Below, piece by piece: positions 33,528-45,779 of a DNA stretch of 64,000 nucleotides (positions are counted from its first letter, which is position 1; each line of letters starts with the position of its first letter). The notes beneath the pieces were generated by a model. It saw only the letters and a list, made by a program, of their open reading frames with translations, had not been told where the DNA came from and made no database searches. The stretch is taken from assembly GCF_035222485.1 (NCBI RefSeq), contig NC_085920.1:7364001-7428000 (forward strand). Direction: 5' to 3'. Source of the DNA: Podospora pseudoanserina (taxonomy: Eukaryota > Ascomycota > Sordariomycetes > Sordariales > Podosporaceae). A program made the translations under genes and the position numbers.

Positions 33528-35982
33528 TTCTCCCTCCCCACGCGGAGAGGGGATGCCATCGGTTAGGTATCACATCATCTCTCATATTCCTTCCCGTCTT
33601 TCGGCGTCAGTTTCTTTCTCTTTTTGTCCGTCTGCCTCTGGGAAATTTTCGTGGTGGTTGTTCAGCCAAGAGGCCGAGGGATGGGGGATGGCAGTCCCGT
33701 TATGCATGCGTGCCGGAGTGGTTCAGTTCATGCTGATGTGGGAAGGTGTCTTGATCGATCAACCAATTATCAGCTGTATTCTGATTCTAGGCTAGGCCAG
33801 GAAAGCTTTTGATGATGGCCTCTTCTAGAACATGTCCTCGATCAGGTTGTGTATAGTTACACACCATCTTTCCTGCCTGCACCAGTGATAAGAACCTCAA
33901 GATTATCATGGTTTTCCCTGGTCCTAGTCTACCCGAAGAAGCACACTGCAGACGATGCAGACACGGCTGATAATTGTGTTTCTTGAACAGACGAAAATTC
34001 TGCAATCAACTTTGCATGTCAGTGTGCGTTGCAGCAGGAATGGGCTTTGGGGCCTAGGCCGGCCTGTGTAGGTTTTCGATCCCCACGCATCGCATGCTAT
34101 GCTGGCTTTCTTCAACTGGTCAAGTATTAGGTACTTTCTGCCTGTCCAAGTCAAAATGTCTCAAGCCGATGTTCTGGATACAACCAACAGACATGGTTTC
34201 ATGCAGCCAGGAACCAAAACACCTCAGCTGTCTAATCTCACGAGGTTGGTAAAGCTGAGAAGTGAAGGCATCACGAACTTTCCGCTCCCGCTCCCATCAC
34301 CACCAACCATATAGGCACACACATACACATGCAAAGCCAGGAAGTAGTTCCAAGCAAATTAGCTAACCAGCACGTTGTCCCGCTTGGCACTTGGCCGTCG
34401 ATTCTTGGATATTGTGGCTTGCTGGCTTGCTGTAGTTCGTCCTGCGGATTATCATGAAGGTTGGGCAGTGCTCCAATGAGCGGTGCAACCGGTCGGGCCC
34501 GACAGACGACGGCCTACCATCGAGTCCGACCGAGCATGGGAGAGTGAGAGTGACCGCCACAGAGCGCATGTCACGCACCCTCTTCATCTAGATAGATGAA
34601 GGCGGCGGTGCAGTCCAACACGTGAGATGCAGATAACCCTAGAGAGAAACCCTCAGAATACTTCGACCCTCAAAGGAGAAGGACTATGACGGGTCAATTC
34701 GGGTTGTGTGTAATGGGGGCTCCATGTGAAGTGGACATCAGGGAATGAGTAGGGGTGCCAGTGGTTACCACCCACGCTGCGGACAAGGTGACTGGCACCG
34801 CAAACGTGTCTAAGTCTGAAGGCACCATGGTGAGACTTTGTCCAATGGGAAATGAGGCCTGTTATCAAGAACCCCCCAATCATGAACAAGTGGGTGTTCC
34901 ACATTTCCACTGATGGATGGTCCGGTCGACTACCCCTGAAACGCCCCTTAAAATCCCAAACAAAACAGAGTGCATTGAGCATCAGCATAGCAACAACAGT
35001 ATCGGAGAGGGAACATATTTTAGCTGAAATACATAACCACGTTAGTAAATACTCATCCACGGAAACTTTGACATGGATGTTCAAATCGAATGAACGATAA
35101 CTGCGATGGCTTGAAGGGTTGGAGTAACACAGCTCAGATTTTTTTCCCGGAATACCCTCTGTGCCCTCATCATGAAAGTCCAAGCAACCCAATAATAAAA
35201 ATTCAGGGGATGAACCTTTATGGGTAGCCGGCTTCCAATTTGTGTGGTCATGGCAACCAACAACCCCAGTGCTCTCACGACCAGTCCACGCACTTCTTCT
35301 CTTTGGAATACCCCCACTTCGGCGTTTCCAGTTCCAGTGCTGGAACTGCCTGCCCGGAACCCCCGGTTGGCTCCAAGCCAAAGGCAAGAGCGAATAAAGA
35401 CAGCCAGACTCTTAATGGCCATGTCTAGCTACACCTGCAACCACCGTGTCACAAAGCTTCCTTCCATCTATCATCCAAACTCCTCCATCATCAACCAGCT
35501 CTTCAACCTCTCCCATCACCCCGTCCAGACCTGTTTCTCCTTTACCCAATGAGGCCGTTTCTCTTGCACTTGACAACTTTACTCAAGTAACACTCTAGAC
35601 AACACACCGTTTAGAATACTGACCCTGTTGGCCATCACACTCCTCGTCTTGACACGCATCTCCTACATTCACTACCAACAAGACCTACTCCCCTGATATT
35701 CTCGACATCAAGGTGCTCGAGACATCGAGGTGTGCGAGACATCAAGTGATGATCTCGACTTGACTCTGCATCATCCCGAAACGGTACACACCCTCCCTCT
35801 TGATGCCCCCTTTCGTTGCACAGTGCCTCCCCCCCACAACTATATTTCCCCCCTTTCTCCTCGCAGAGACAGACCCCCATTCCAGACCCAGAACCCACAT
35901 ATCACCACCCCAAGTTAAAAAAAAAACACCTACACACCAAAACCACACACCCAGAACGACGTCCAAAATCCAACACTCCAAA

Positions 35983-36200
35983 ATGTCCGACAACAACAAC
36001 CCTCCCGACCCTGAACTTGCCAAGCCGAAGAAGGATGAGGCGGCTATCAGAATCGTCGAGGAGGCAGAACGAGATGCTCGGCGTCGGGCGAAAGAAAGGA
36101 AAAAAAAAAGGCAGCGGAGTGGCTGCAGGAAGCTGGTGGCAAGAAGCCCGACAGAAAATGGGCCCGAGGTCTACATACTAACCTAGCAAGCCCTCCGTAG
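35983..36200 (+). CDS. Small charged protein with A10 frame-slip site
   Basis: The ATG at 35983 sits in a strong context (CCAAAATGTCC) after an A/C-rich leader. The first 42 codons (MSDNNNPPDPELAKPKKDE..., then a Glu/Arg/Lys-rich helix) look coding. At 36100-36109 there is a run of ten A's. Continuing in frame gives 67 aa with stop at 36184-36186 and a tail (RQRSGCRKLVARSP...) that looks arbitrary. Shifting -1 in the A run gives the tail KAAEWLQEAGGKKPDRKW... with stop TAG at 36198-36200 (about 72 aa), which continues the helix and looks more like protein. This could be a one-base assembly or sequencing error in the homopolymer, a strain-specific mutation, or ribosomal or transcriptional slippage. 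No family recognised; the Lys/Arg/Glu-rich helix recalls small intrinsically charged proteins. Confidence 0.5.
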
Positions 36201-36944
36201 TGGCTTGCTAAACTGGATGTTCTGGCATCCTACTTTAGTTTGTTTTGGAGGACTTGTGCTGTATTCAGCTTTTGCCCTTTGAAGACCTGTGACGCAAGTT
36301 GGAGTGCAGCATAGCCGGCCAGAAAGAAATCAATCAACAGGGACCATTTGATTCAGTTATTTTTTGACTTTGTATTCAGCTGCCTTGGCATCAATGTGTT
36401 GTGGGAGCCTAGTCTATTCTTTTGCTCATAAATCTTCTTTTAACCCCTTGGCCGTGTCGCTTTTCACTCCTGAATCTGTTCGCTGGAAGGGGAATTGTGT
36501 TGTTGGTGTTGTTGTTGTTGGGGGGGGAATAAGAATGGGGAAATGGGTGAAGAGAGAAGGGGTGCTGGGGCAAGTGAGAATAAAAATAACAACAATGCTC
36601 CTATCAACAAAAGCCAACCGAAGCCTCACCACCCCTATAAAACGTCTATCCCCAAGGCGCCTTATAATAAATGCCTCTGCTATACGCAACGCAGCGCAGC
36701 GTGTTTCACCCTGTTGAACTGCGAGCCCATATACGCTAGATCGCCGGCCCGAGCATCCATACCGCCGCGACACAAGATTGTAACGATCATTTATCGGCGG
36801 TGAAGCTGCCTATAGCTTTCGTCACCTTCTGCAGCCCCATGCAGTGATGGAGCTGGAAAGTGTGTCCCGATAATCCTTGACCACTCAGCAAACAACTCGT
36901 CGGAAAATGCGGTCCCGAAGTGGCGGCAGTATAGAGAGTGGTTC
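36201..36944. other. Convergent intergenic region
   Basis: Lies between the 3' ends of the small + gene and the importin gene. No gene seen; G-rich around 36500-36580. Confidence 0.55.
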
Positions 36945-39900
36945 CTAGCTTGTACCATTCATACCAGCACCCTGGGCCGCGAGGGCAGCCTGTTGGTGTT
37001 GGGCAGCCTGCGCTTCGGCTTGTGCGCACACATGGGTGATCACTGCTTGCTCATCGGGCGAGAGTTGTGAAGTAAGCGAGGCGTAGAATTGGGGCTGTTC
37101 TTGTTGAAGCCCTGTGGAGAATTAGAAATTAGCGGTTGCCGTCGCAATCTTTAACGGATTGTCGAAACTTACTGTGGAGAGAGACATGGAACGACATGTA
37201 TGGGTCGATCTTGTCCAGAGGATTCTCCAGAAGTACGCTGTCTTCGCCCAGGTCATCATCGGAGACCTCACCCTCGGCGGACTGCAACTTTTGTGCCTGG
37301 AATGATCTCGTTAGTACGGTACATCTGGATCAAAACTTTACGAAGGCATTGCCTCACCTCCTCATTCAGGAAGTCAAGGTACGCAGTACTCTCGTCCTTG
37401 CTTTCACTGTGTTCACCCTCAGCTGCGTCGCCTTCCTCCCACTGAGCACCATCATCGTCCCAGTCCTCATCCTCGTCATAGTACGCTGAGCTGTCGAGTT
37501 GGAAGTCATCCCTGAGAGCCTCTTCGCGATCTGCCTCATCGTCAGTAACTGCAAGCTACATTCATCGCCTGTTCTGCTTACTCTTCATAGCTGCCGGAAG
37601 GGTGCTAAAGAGGATCGTGATTCCCTAGAGGTCCGTTAATATCCAAATCATCCACAATTCAATCACCAGGCCCATCAAGGGTAACTTACCTTGAGAAGCC
37701 TAGGCCAGCCTACCGCGACGCTTGCCGGGATTTGTTCATTGGGAATAGTAATGAGTTGAACAATAGCCATGATGCAGAGCCTCTTGTCATGCACGCGGGT
37801 GAACGATTCCATACTGCCGAACCACAGGCTGAAGAACTTGTTGGTCCAGCCCTGTGTCTCCAAGATGTGGAGAGCCAGGAGGGGGTTGTAGTATATGGCG
37901 TTAATGACCATCTCCATGAGGTGGATCTTGTACGACTTGATCGTGACTTCCTGTCCGCTCAAAACGTTCATAGCGATAGTGATGAAGCCGTGAACGCAAT
38001 CGTCGATATGGCCACGGAGGCTGAGCATCATGGCTTCGGCGAGCTTGCAGGCGCAAATGCGGTCAACACCTCCAACCCTGTTCTCCATGAACATGTCCGA
38101 CACCATCGAGAACAAAGCCTGGACGTATTCTGGCTTGTGGATAAGCTGAGGGGCACCGAACTGCACAAAGTTGTCCAGGGCAGGGAGCATGTCCTCGAGG
38201 TACAGCTCAGCACCGGACTTAAAGGTGGCATGGACAAGCTCAAATGCCTGCCACATGATGGGGGAGATCCGCTTAGCCGCGAACGTGCAGCTATCGATGA
38301 TCTCGAACACTTCGTTGTACAGATCTGTCACATGTTAGCCCCGCTCCACACACCAACCGCCCATCAAACATACCGTAAAGCTTGTTCCGCAGGGTGATCT
38401 CAATCACAGGCATGAGAACCCCCTCGATGTGAAGCAAGACATCCGGCGAGCTTTCCAGAGTAAGGATGAGTGTGCCGATGGTCTGCAGCACTCCCAAAGC
38501 GGTGATGCTCTTGTCGTCTAGGTAGTCCCCATATTCGTTGTCGAGATCATCCCGTTGCTGATTGTTTTCCAACAACTCGCGCACGATGCGCAAGTATGTG
38601 TCACGCAGCTGCTCACTAAGCGCCACAGCGAAGGGGGTCAGCTCGGCAGCGAAAACCTCCACGAAATCTTCCATGACATTAGCCAGAGCGTCGATATCAG
38701 CCTCATTAGCCAACTTGAGGAGCTGTTGCATGATTGTTGGGATGCTTGACTGCATGCTGGTTCTGATAATGTCATGTCTGATTAGGGGCTGCAGAGCCAG
38801 AGCTGCAGTCACACGGACTGGCAACTTGGGATCCGCCATGCAGTCCAGAATGTGACGATACACAGTCAAGAGATTGTTTTGCTCCTTGAAGTTCAGCTGC
38901 TCAAACTTCTCCACAGTGTCGCAGGCACGCGCACGCAGGTACCCTTGTTCGTTGCTGAAATCAGGGAAGACGAAGCGGACGAGGAAATATTCCACCTGGT
39001 CGGCGATGGGTGACTTCTTGCCCAGAATGACCGGAGCCAAAGTACCAATCATGCGGAGAGCACCCTCCTTGGCGATATGATTCTTCTTGTCCGGTTCAGA
39101 CGCCTCGTATTGGGTGACCACCTCATTGATAAACTTGAGGATTTCGAACGTCTGCTTTCTCCGCGCCTTTGTCAAGGTGACCAAGAAATTGGTAGCAGAA
39201 ACATCAGGGGCCGAAACCTCCTCGTAGAAGTTGAGCTTGCGGTGCAAGTATTCCTCGGGCTCTTCTTCGAATTTCTCAAGATCGTCCTCAGAGAGGCAAA
39301 GAACAGGAAAGATAAAGTGAGTGACCAAGGTGGTAAGGTGAGTTTTGAGATGCGCCCACATCTCCTTGGGTCGAATGCACTCGTCCAGGAACACAATGGT
39401 GTACGAAAGGCAGGGTCTGCTGAGCCAGGTGGTTTTGGCAACCCATTTCTCAATCTCTTGCAGGTAGTGGTTGAAAATCGTCGGCGCAACCTGGGCTGTG
39501 AAGTCCTTCGCAAATCTCTTCTGGTCGTCGCTGGCATTGTCCATGAGAGAATTGGGGTTGCCGTGTCTACGAGACACCGTCAGCTACAAGCAAAGCAGCA
39601 TACTTGACCCAGCACCGGTTCGTACCTGATATACAAGCGGTTCAGATTGAAATACGCCCACTTCTTCGCCTTCCACCAGTGGTGACGCTCGCGTTCGAGG
39701 GGGTCTTCGTGCTGCATAGCAGTCGCGGGGATCGGCTTGGAAACAGTCTCCAGGAAGATGGTGCACCACGCAAGGTTAACCTCGTTCTGGCGGAGGAAAT
39801 CCGAAAGCTCAAGCTGCGGTTGTCAGGTCAGCATCTGCTCAGCACTCTTGAGGTTTACATCCTGGAAACATACCCAGGTGGCATGCTTGTAACATTTGAG

Positions 39901-40835
39901 GGCGATATGCAGCATTTCGCCAGCCTCGTCGCTCTCCTGCTTCACCAGCTCTTGGCAGACGACCAAAAGTCTTGGGAAGCTGGCCTCGACAATCTTGTCA
40001 AAGGGGGCCCTCGTCTCACCCTCTGGTGACTTGAATCTGTAGGTCCGGCAGATGGCAAGCAGGCATTGCAGACCAGCCATTACGGAGGCGGGGGTATTTG
40101 TGTTCAGTAGTTGAATCGTATAGTCCATAAAGTTTGGCCATGACTGAGGAAAATCGAAGTGGAGGATTCGCTGGAGGACTGGCACAAGCTGCTGCCTCAC
40201 CTTGGCCTGAGAGCCGGCGAGCACAGGCAGTAGCCTCTCGCGGAAGCGCACCTTCGCATCCTCGGGTATTACTGAGTTCGTCGTGATATGGTCTGAACGC
40301 TCCCATGCGCGGTTCACCCGGTTTTTAAGATAGATGGCAGCTGAGAAGGTGTAAGCAATTGTGTTCACGGATGAATGAATATATACGGCTCGAGATAAGC
40401 AACGGAAAAAGGTTCGGTGGTGGGGGGGAGGGCATGTCGTACTTGGGAGCTGCAGGGTGACGTTCTGCTCGGAAGACACGAGGTCGAGGAGGATGTCTGT
40501 AAAGTTGGGCTGATCTTCGGCCTGCACGCCAACAAGGGAACGGTCAGCAAACAGCCACACGTGTGGGCGCAAGAACGGGGCAGTGGAGGCGGCATTGTTG
40601 TTGTTGTCATCTGGTGCGATGGGTATGGGTTGGGGAAGAAGGGCATTCAGGGCACTCAGGTCGACACCGGGGGGTCGAGGGGGGTCGAGGGTGGATGGCA
40701 GCGGAGGCGGTGGTGGTGGTGGTCCCCGTGGTGATAACAACATACCTGCTTCAGTTGGAGCTCAGCCCGCCTTCGCACATCAGCGTCGGCATCGAGAGTA
40801 GCGACGATGAACGATCTGATTGCGGTGGCGTCCAT
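36945..40835 (-). CDS. nmd5: Importin-beta family nuclear import receptor (importin-7/8 type)
   Basis: Ten exons on the minus strand: 40835-40746, 40521-40443, 40340-39874, 39813-39626, 39566-38374, 38324-37690, 37624-37582, 37530-37358, 37296-37173, 37111-36945. Every junction has GT/AG ends and keeps frame; the total is 3159 nt, 1052 aa, close to yeast Nmd5/Sxm1 and human importin-7 (about 1040). Conserved parts: an N-terminal importin-N region (MDATAIRSFIVATLDAD..., then AIYLKNRVNRAW), repeated HEAT-like helices throughout, and an acidic C-terminal loop (DEDEDWDDDGAQWEEG). Known role: carries ribosomal proteins, TFIIS, Hog1 and other cargo into the nucleus in a Ran-dependent way. Introns are 49-102 nt except the first (224 nt), which contains an open poly-Pro stretch that could mislead gene finders. 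Yeast has two paralogues, so the exact name (Nmd5 or Sxm1) is a family-level call. Confidence 0.95.
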
Positions 40836-43800
40836 GTTGGGCAGCGTGAGGGATGTCCTATCGCATCAACAGCCCGTCCAGGGACAACAGCTATGGGTGT
40901 GGCGGGCAGAAAAGGCAGAAAAATGACACGGGTGGAAAGCCGAGATGGATGTCGAAGTCGAGGGCCAAGCTTAAAAAAATTTGGGCCAAAATCTGGGTTG
41001 CAACAGAGGTCGGCAAAGACCCCGAAATGGCGGGGCTAGAAGTTAAGAGGGTTCACGCTGTGTAGCCACAGGCGCTTGTCACTGTCAGAACAGCCCGTCG
41101 TTCACCTGCAACCTTGGTCCGTGCCTCTCAGCCTGCTCTGTCGGGTACCTGAGATGAACGAACAAGAGGACCCTCGACTCGGGGGATTTGCTGAAGACGG
41201 GAGGGAAAAGAAATGCTGAAACAACAAGCCCTTTTACTGCTGTCTGTCTGTCTGTCTCAAGGATCCTTCCTGTTGGTGAGCAGAGCTCCCGTTCCCGTTT
41301 CAGAGCGGTTAAGTTTCCTCGAATTGGGATTTGCAGAGGACGGGTGAGCTATTCTATTTTGATTTGGTGCGCTGCACCAACAAAATACCAACCCTCTATC
41401 AGACGCCACTGCCACTAGACCAGAGCAATACTTCTCCGTGGGCTCGCACTGAATCTAATTCAACGCCCCGCCCCTCTATCTCACTTGAGCGTTGCCTTCG
41501 ACGACCCTGTTCTGAATATAGGCACAGTCACAGAAACTGGTGGTTGTCCAGTTGTGGTGCTGCACAGTTTATCCAAACCGACACAGGCCTACTAAGAAGG
41601 ACAGAGACAGAGGGGGCTATTCTCCCCGATGAGCTGGGCAGTACCTCTTGGCATTCTGATAAGAAGATATCCAACCCCGCTATTTTGGAATTTTGTCATC
41701 CAAATACATATGCCCATCTCTATTGCCGCTTCATTATTGCTCTTCACTGCTCCTCACATCAGACATCCCTCCTGTGGTCTATCCCGGCCTTCCACTCTTC
41801 ATTCCACTTTTCATTCCACTTGGTCCTGGCAGTCTCTCCTCAACCTCAATGTCAAACGCCTGCCAGAGGATTGCCAAGAAAGGGCAACGCAACGGAGGGG
41901 ACCCCATGTCCGCAAAGGCGGTGAAGCCCTCGAATCGATAAACCAGTGCCCGCCAATCAGGGGCATCATGGTTCAACCCCTCCTTGCCCCTCCATCCAAG
42001 CCAAGGCACATGACCCACTTCCTTCTTTTCCCCTCTATTCCCCGCCATTTGCTTCTGCTGAAGTGGAGTTCACCCAGGGTTCGGGCTTTTTGACAAGGGC
42101 ACAACTACACAGTATATGGAAAAGAAATATTCAAATTCACATCAACAGGTTTATGAAGCTGGCTTATGCGGAGCGGGAATACGCGGTAAATCAAACTGCC
42201 CACCGTTTGGTCTGCTCCAAAGCACAGAAACAATCCATGTTTCAAGATAGCCTCACAGACCAAAAACCCCATCCACTGAGGCTCGCCAGAAGTTCCGACT
42301 CCCGTTAGACATTGACCAAGAGCACGAGGGGCTGTCCCTGAAGAACACCAGTCCTTGGGAGTCTTTGTACCCCCACCAACTTGTTCACTTGTCTTTTGCC
42401 CGGCTTTCCTACTTTGCGTCACTGAACCCCGTTATGAGGCCTCGGAGGTGTCTCCATCTGAATTGACGCCCAACCCCCAAACCACACCACCTAATATGTA
42501 CTTAGCCGTCATGGCTGGTACAGTAGCGTCCCTGGCGTGATCACCAGACTGAGGGCTCTCGGCTGTCAATATCGTCATTTGGACTGACAGATCGGATTCG
42601 GGTTCAGCAGAAGAAGCTGCCATACTCTAGCCATCTGCCCAACGCAAGCCTCAAACCTTTGCCTTCCTTGCGCATACCTCCCTAGCCATCCCAAGTAACC
42701 GACAAGAATAGCTTCCCACGGACGAACACCCCCTTCCCCCCCTTCCCAAAGATCCAGAAATGCCAACGGTCACGGTGGAGAAAAGCACACACACGCCCAA
42801 GGTGGAGCAAAGAAAACCAAAAGGCTCTGGTACCTTTGATAGTGTACTTTCTCGGTGACCCCAACAAGAATGTGCATCATCCGACATGTAAAAAGGGGGA
42901 CGCAGGAACAAACTCCATACAGGAAAGGGTCGTCCAAACTCTTCTTCCAAAGTGGAAATCAGGTACATGCATGCATATGACAGACAGGTCCCAGCCTCAC
43001 CTCACTCTTCCACACCAAGCGGGCCATGATCATCACCACATTGTTCTTCAACCACCACACCACCCTCGAGGCCTTGATGACTGACAGCAGCAATATATAT
43101 GTCACCACGTGCTCACTCATCTACAGACATCTTGCCCATCTTCACATAACCCTCTCCTGTGAGAGAAGCAAGCTTCTCGCAAAGACATGTCTCAAGACCC
43201 ACTTGACGACATCCATACACAACGCTAAAGTCTGATCATCGTGTGCAAATCCATGGGATGCATCATGAGCCATGCAGCAGCAAGAAGCCGGTTTATGAAT
43301 GGCCCCTTCTTTACTCTTTGAGCTCAGGTATCAACAGCCATTCCGAACAGATACTAAGCACCACGCTATGACATGTCGGGATCAACCTTTGTGTGATGAG
43401 TGTATAATACAATGAATGGGCAATGATCACGCCACTGATCGAACTAACATTGACAAACATCGCAACGTTGATCAAAATAACATGAACCAAAAGTACCTCA
43501 AATCCAACTGTATTCATCAACTCCATCCCCAAAGAGCCAAAAGCATCATGAGCATCCAAAAAAAGATGCCGAGCAACAAGCTGGGTATGCGCAAACTAAC
43601 GTGAAAGAAAGAAACAAGACAAAAGCAGACACCCGCCCAGAACTCATGACATACCGCATAAGCAAAACAAAACAAATCTGACAAACCACCCACCCAATCT
43701 TGTAACCTATTCTTTTGTGCTTTCTTCAACAGCCCAGTTCTCCAAGACTGACCACCAAGCGCAAAACAGAGACACCATGCTATACCAAATACATGCGATG

Positions 43801-45779
43801 CCCAAAGCTAAACATGCTATGACCGACAGATAAAGGCGTCAATAACTCTTGAGCAGTGAAACATAAACAAGCGGCTTAAAGATGATGACAATGAGAAAGG
43901 TGTCCACACACTACAAGACGGTTAGACATGCTCTCAACAACCTCGAGGATGAATGAAGCCGGGGGGGGATGGAAGACAAGGGGTGGAATAACTGACAGTA
44001 ACATGACACAGAACATCAAGCCGTGCAAGTCCGGTCAAGTAAAGAATGGTCCAAATGGTAGTCCATGGCATGTCCAATGATAGTCCTCGGGTCCATGGCA
44101 AATCCAGCTGAGAAAGTTGAATCCAACGACAAATGTGAAGAAATAGGTCGAAAATCGTTGACAAAATGATGCAGCAGAGGAGAAAGTCAAACAGATCCGA
44201 CGAGCAGGGAAACATTCGTCTGTAACCTGAAGGAGTGTCGAGCCTATCGGTGTTGGTCAAGTTCAGGGTCCAAGTTGAGTGGTCCAAAACGTGCTGTCCA
44301 AGGCAAGACTGATGTCAATCCATGACTTTCCATCCGAAGTCCCACTGGTGTGTTGGTAATGTTGATATTCCAAGGCTGACGATTGCTGATATGACCGGTG
44401 TAGAAAAAAGAAGGATCCGGATGAGAAAGAAGTCCAATGGCTCAACCTTACCACGATGTTGTTCATTGATGTCTTTGACAGTGAGGGTAGCCTCAGCTTC
44501 AGATCCAGAACGATGATGTTGTGTGAGCTCCGTGCTCTCAGAACCCGGATGGGTCTGGCAATCCAGTGTCAGAACACCTCATGGTCAAAAGAGCGTCCGA
44601 GGGAGAAAAATGGTTGTGTTGTCAGGTATCCATATGTGGGGTCGAAGAGGTCCTTAATCCATGGCTTGTGTGAAAGATCCAACGGGAGAAGAGAGTCGCC
44701 AAGAGAGAAAGTGAAATCCAGCAGGGTCCAGAAAGATGTGAAGGCTCCATAGTTCCTCAGCGGTGTCCAGAATCATCAAACATCTGCGCTGTGTTAGTTG
44801 ACTCAAACGCAAAAGCTCAGTTCGCTCGCCCGAGGCGAAGACGGTGGGTGGAAAATGGTGTAGCTCATTGTGCTCCGAGGGAATTCATCAGATATATACA
44901 CTCTTTCAAGCGTTCACTCACCTCGCTGTCCGGCCGTAGCCGTTGTCTCTGGTTGTTGATGTCAGAGGCGGATGCGCGGTTGAGAAACCGGGATGTCAGC
45001 AAGGCGACTCACTCCTGGGCGTGCAAAAAAGAGTTCACAGCCAGAGGCAAAATGCAACAAAGGAAGAAGCAGTCCTGACAGCCGATCCGGACAGCGAGGG
45101 AGGAAGTATCTACAACCGTTGTGAAGATGTCCTCAGTCTCATCATCGTTCTTTTTCCCTAGGCAGCAAATTTGTCTCTCCTATATGGTATCAAAATCGTC
45201 TCGTCTCTTGCCCCTCTCTGTCGAAAAAGAAAGAAAAAAAGGAAGTAAATGATAAAAAGAAGAAAAAAAAAACATCACACGGCAGGGCTGCCACCCGCCG
45301 CTGTTTGTTGTCCAGAAGTTGCCAAGGGTCCAAAGGTTGCCGGCTGGCAGAAGATGATCCAGTTGGGGCGAAGATGCTTTTGACATATCGAAAAGATCCA
45401 GAATAGTGGCCAGCGGAACAAGTAGTCGAAAGACCCGCATCGAGGGCATGTCGTCATATCATGATCCAAAAAAGGGTTGACAGAGATGCAACTTGCAGCT
45501 CCCGAGGTTTGTGGAAACCTCCGATCCAGGGTCTATCCGTGGGGGCCTTTGTGTCAAAAAGGCAGGTTGCAAAGGCAGCCGAGTCCAGAAGCGTAAAGAA
45601 AGTAAGAAAACAAACAGTGAGCTAGTCCCAGCCCAAGACATTAGCAGGCATTAACATAATAGCGGTTCAATCAGACGCTCCGGACTCGACATGCCGAGGA
45701 CGTTTCGGGGCGGACAGTTTTGTGTGGTGACTAACGCGGGCATTTGCGTGGGGAGGGAAACCTGCGGTTCGACCGGTGA
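40836..45779. other. Intergenic, 4.9 kb
   Basis: No convincing gene. A (TGTC)4 run lies at about 41240. A 32-codon ORF at 42760-42858 (+, MPTVTVEKSTHTPK...) has no support. From about 44050 the sequence is enriched in TCCA (listed separately). The 3' end is the terminator side of the RfeG-like gene. Confidence 0.45.
44050..44769. repeat. TCCA/TGGA-enriched tract, degenerate
   Basis: By hand I count 23 occurrences of TCCA on the + strand in 720 bases, often as GGTCCA, TGTCCA or AATCCA, with few TGGA on the same strand. Further GATCCA/GTCCAG copies recur at 45310-45590. Spacing is irregular (10-60 bases), so it is not a clean tandem array. Confidence 0.5.

Larger units (their letters stand above)
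30831..35982. other. Intergenic, 5.2 kb, microsatellite-rich
   Basis: No convincing gene. Contains poly-T at 30965-30991, AC repeats at 31380-31406, TTTA-type repeats at 31805-31875, the TGTGTA tract, a T run at 32500-32512 and the TTC tract. The minus-strand open frame at 34653-35387 (244 codons) has no domain. The last 100 bases (A/C-rich) are a typical fungal 5' leader for the small gene at 35983. Confidence 0.45.

Noticed and set aside
34653-35387. 244-codon open frame on the minus strand
   Set aside because: No domain, no signal peptide, odd composition (many Trp and His), and no splice-supported neighbours.
40522-40745. Poly-proline open frame as an alternative N-terminus of the importin
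   Set aside because: It is the first intron; the spliced exon 1 encodes the expected importin-N start.
44050-44769. CRISPR-like or tandem array interpretation of the TCCA tract
   Set aside because: No constant repeat longer than a few bases, spacing irregular, and the genome is eukaryotic.
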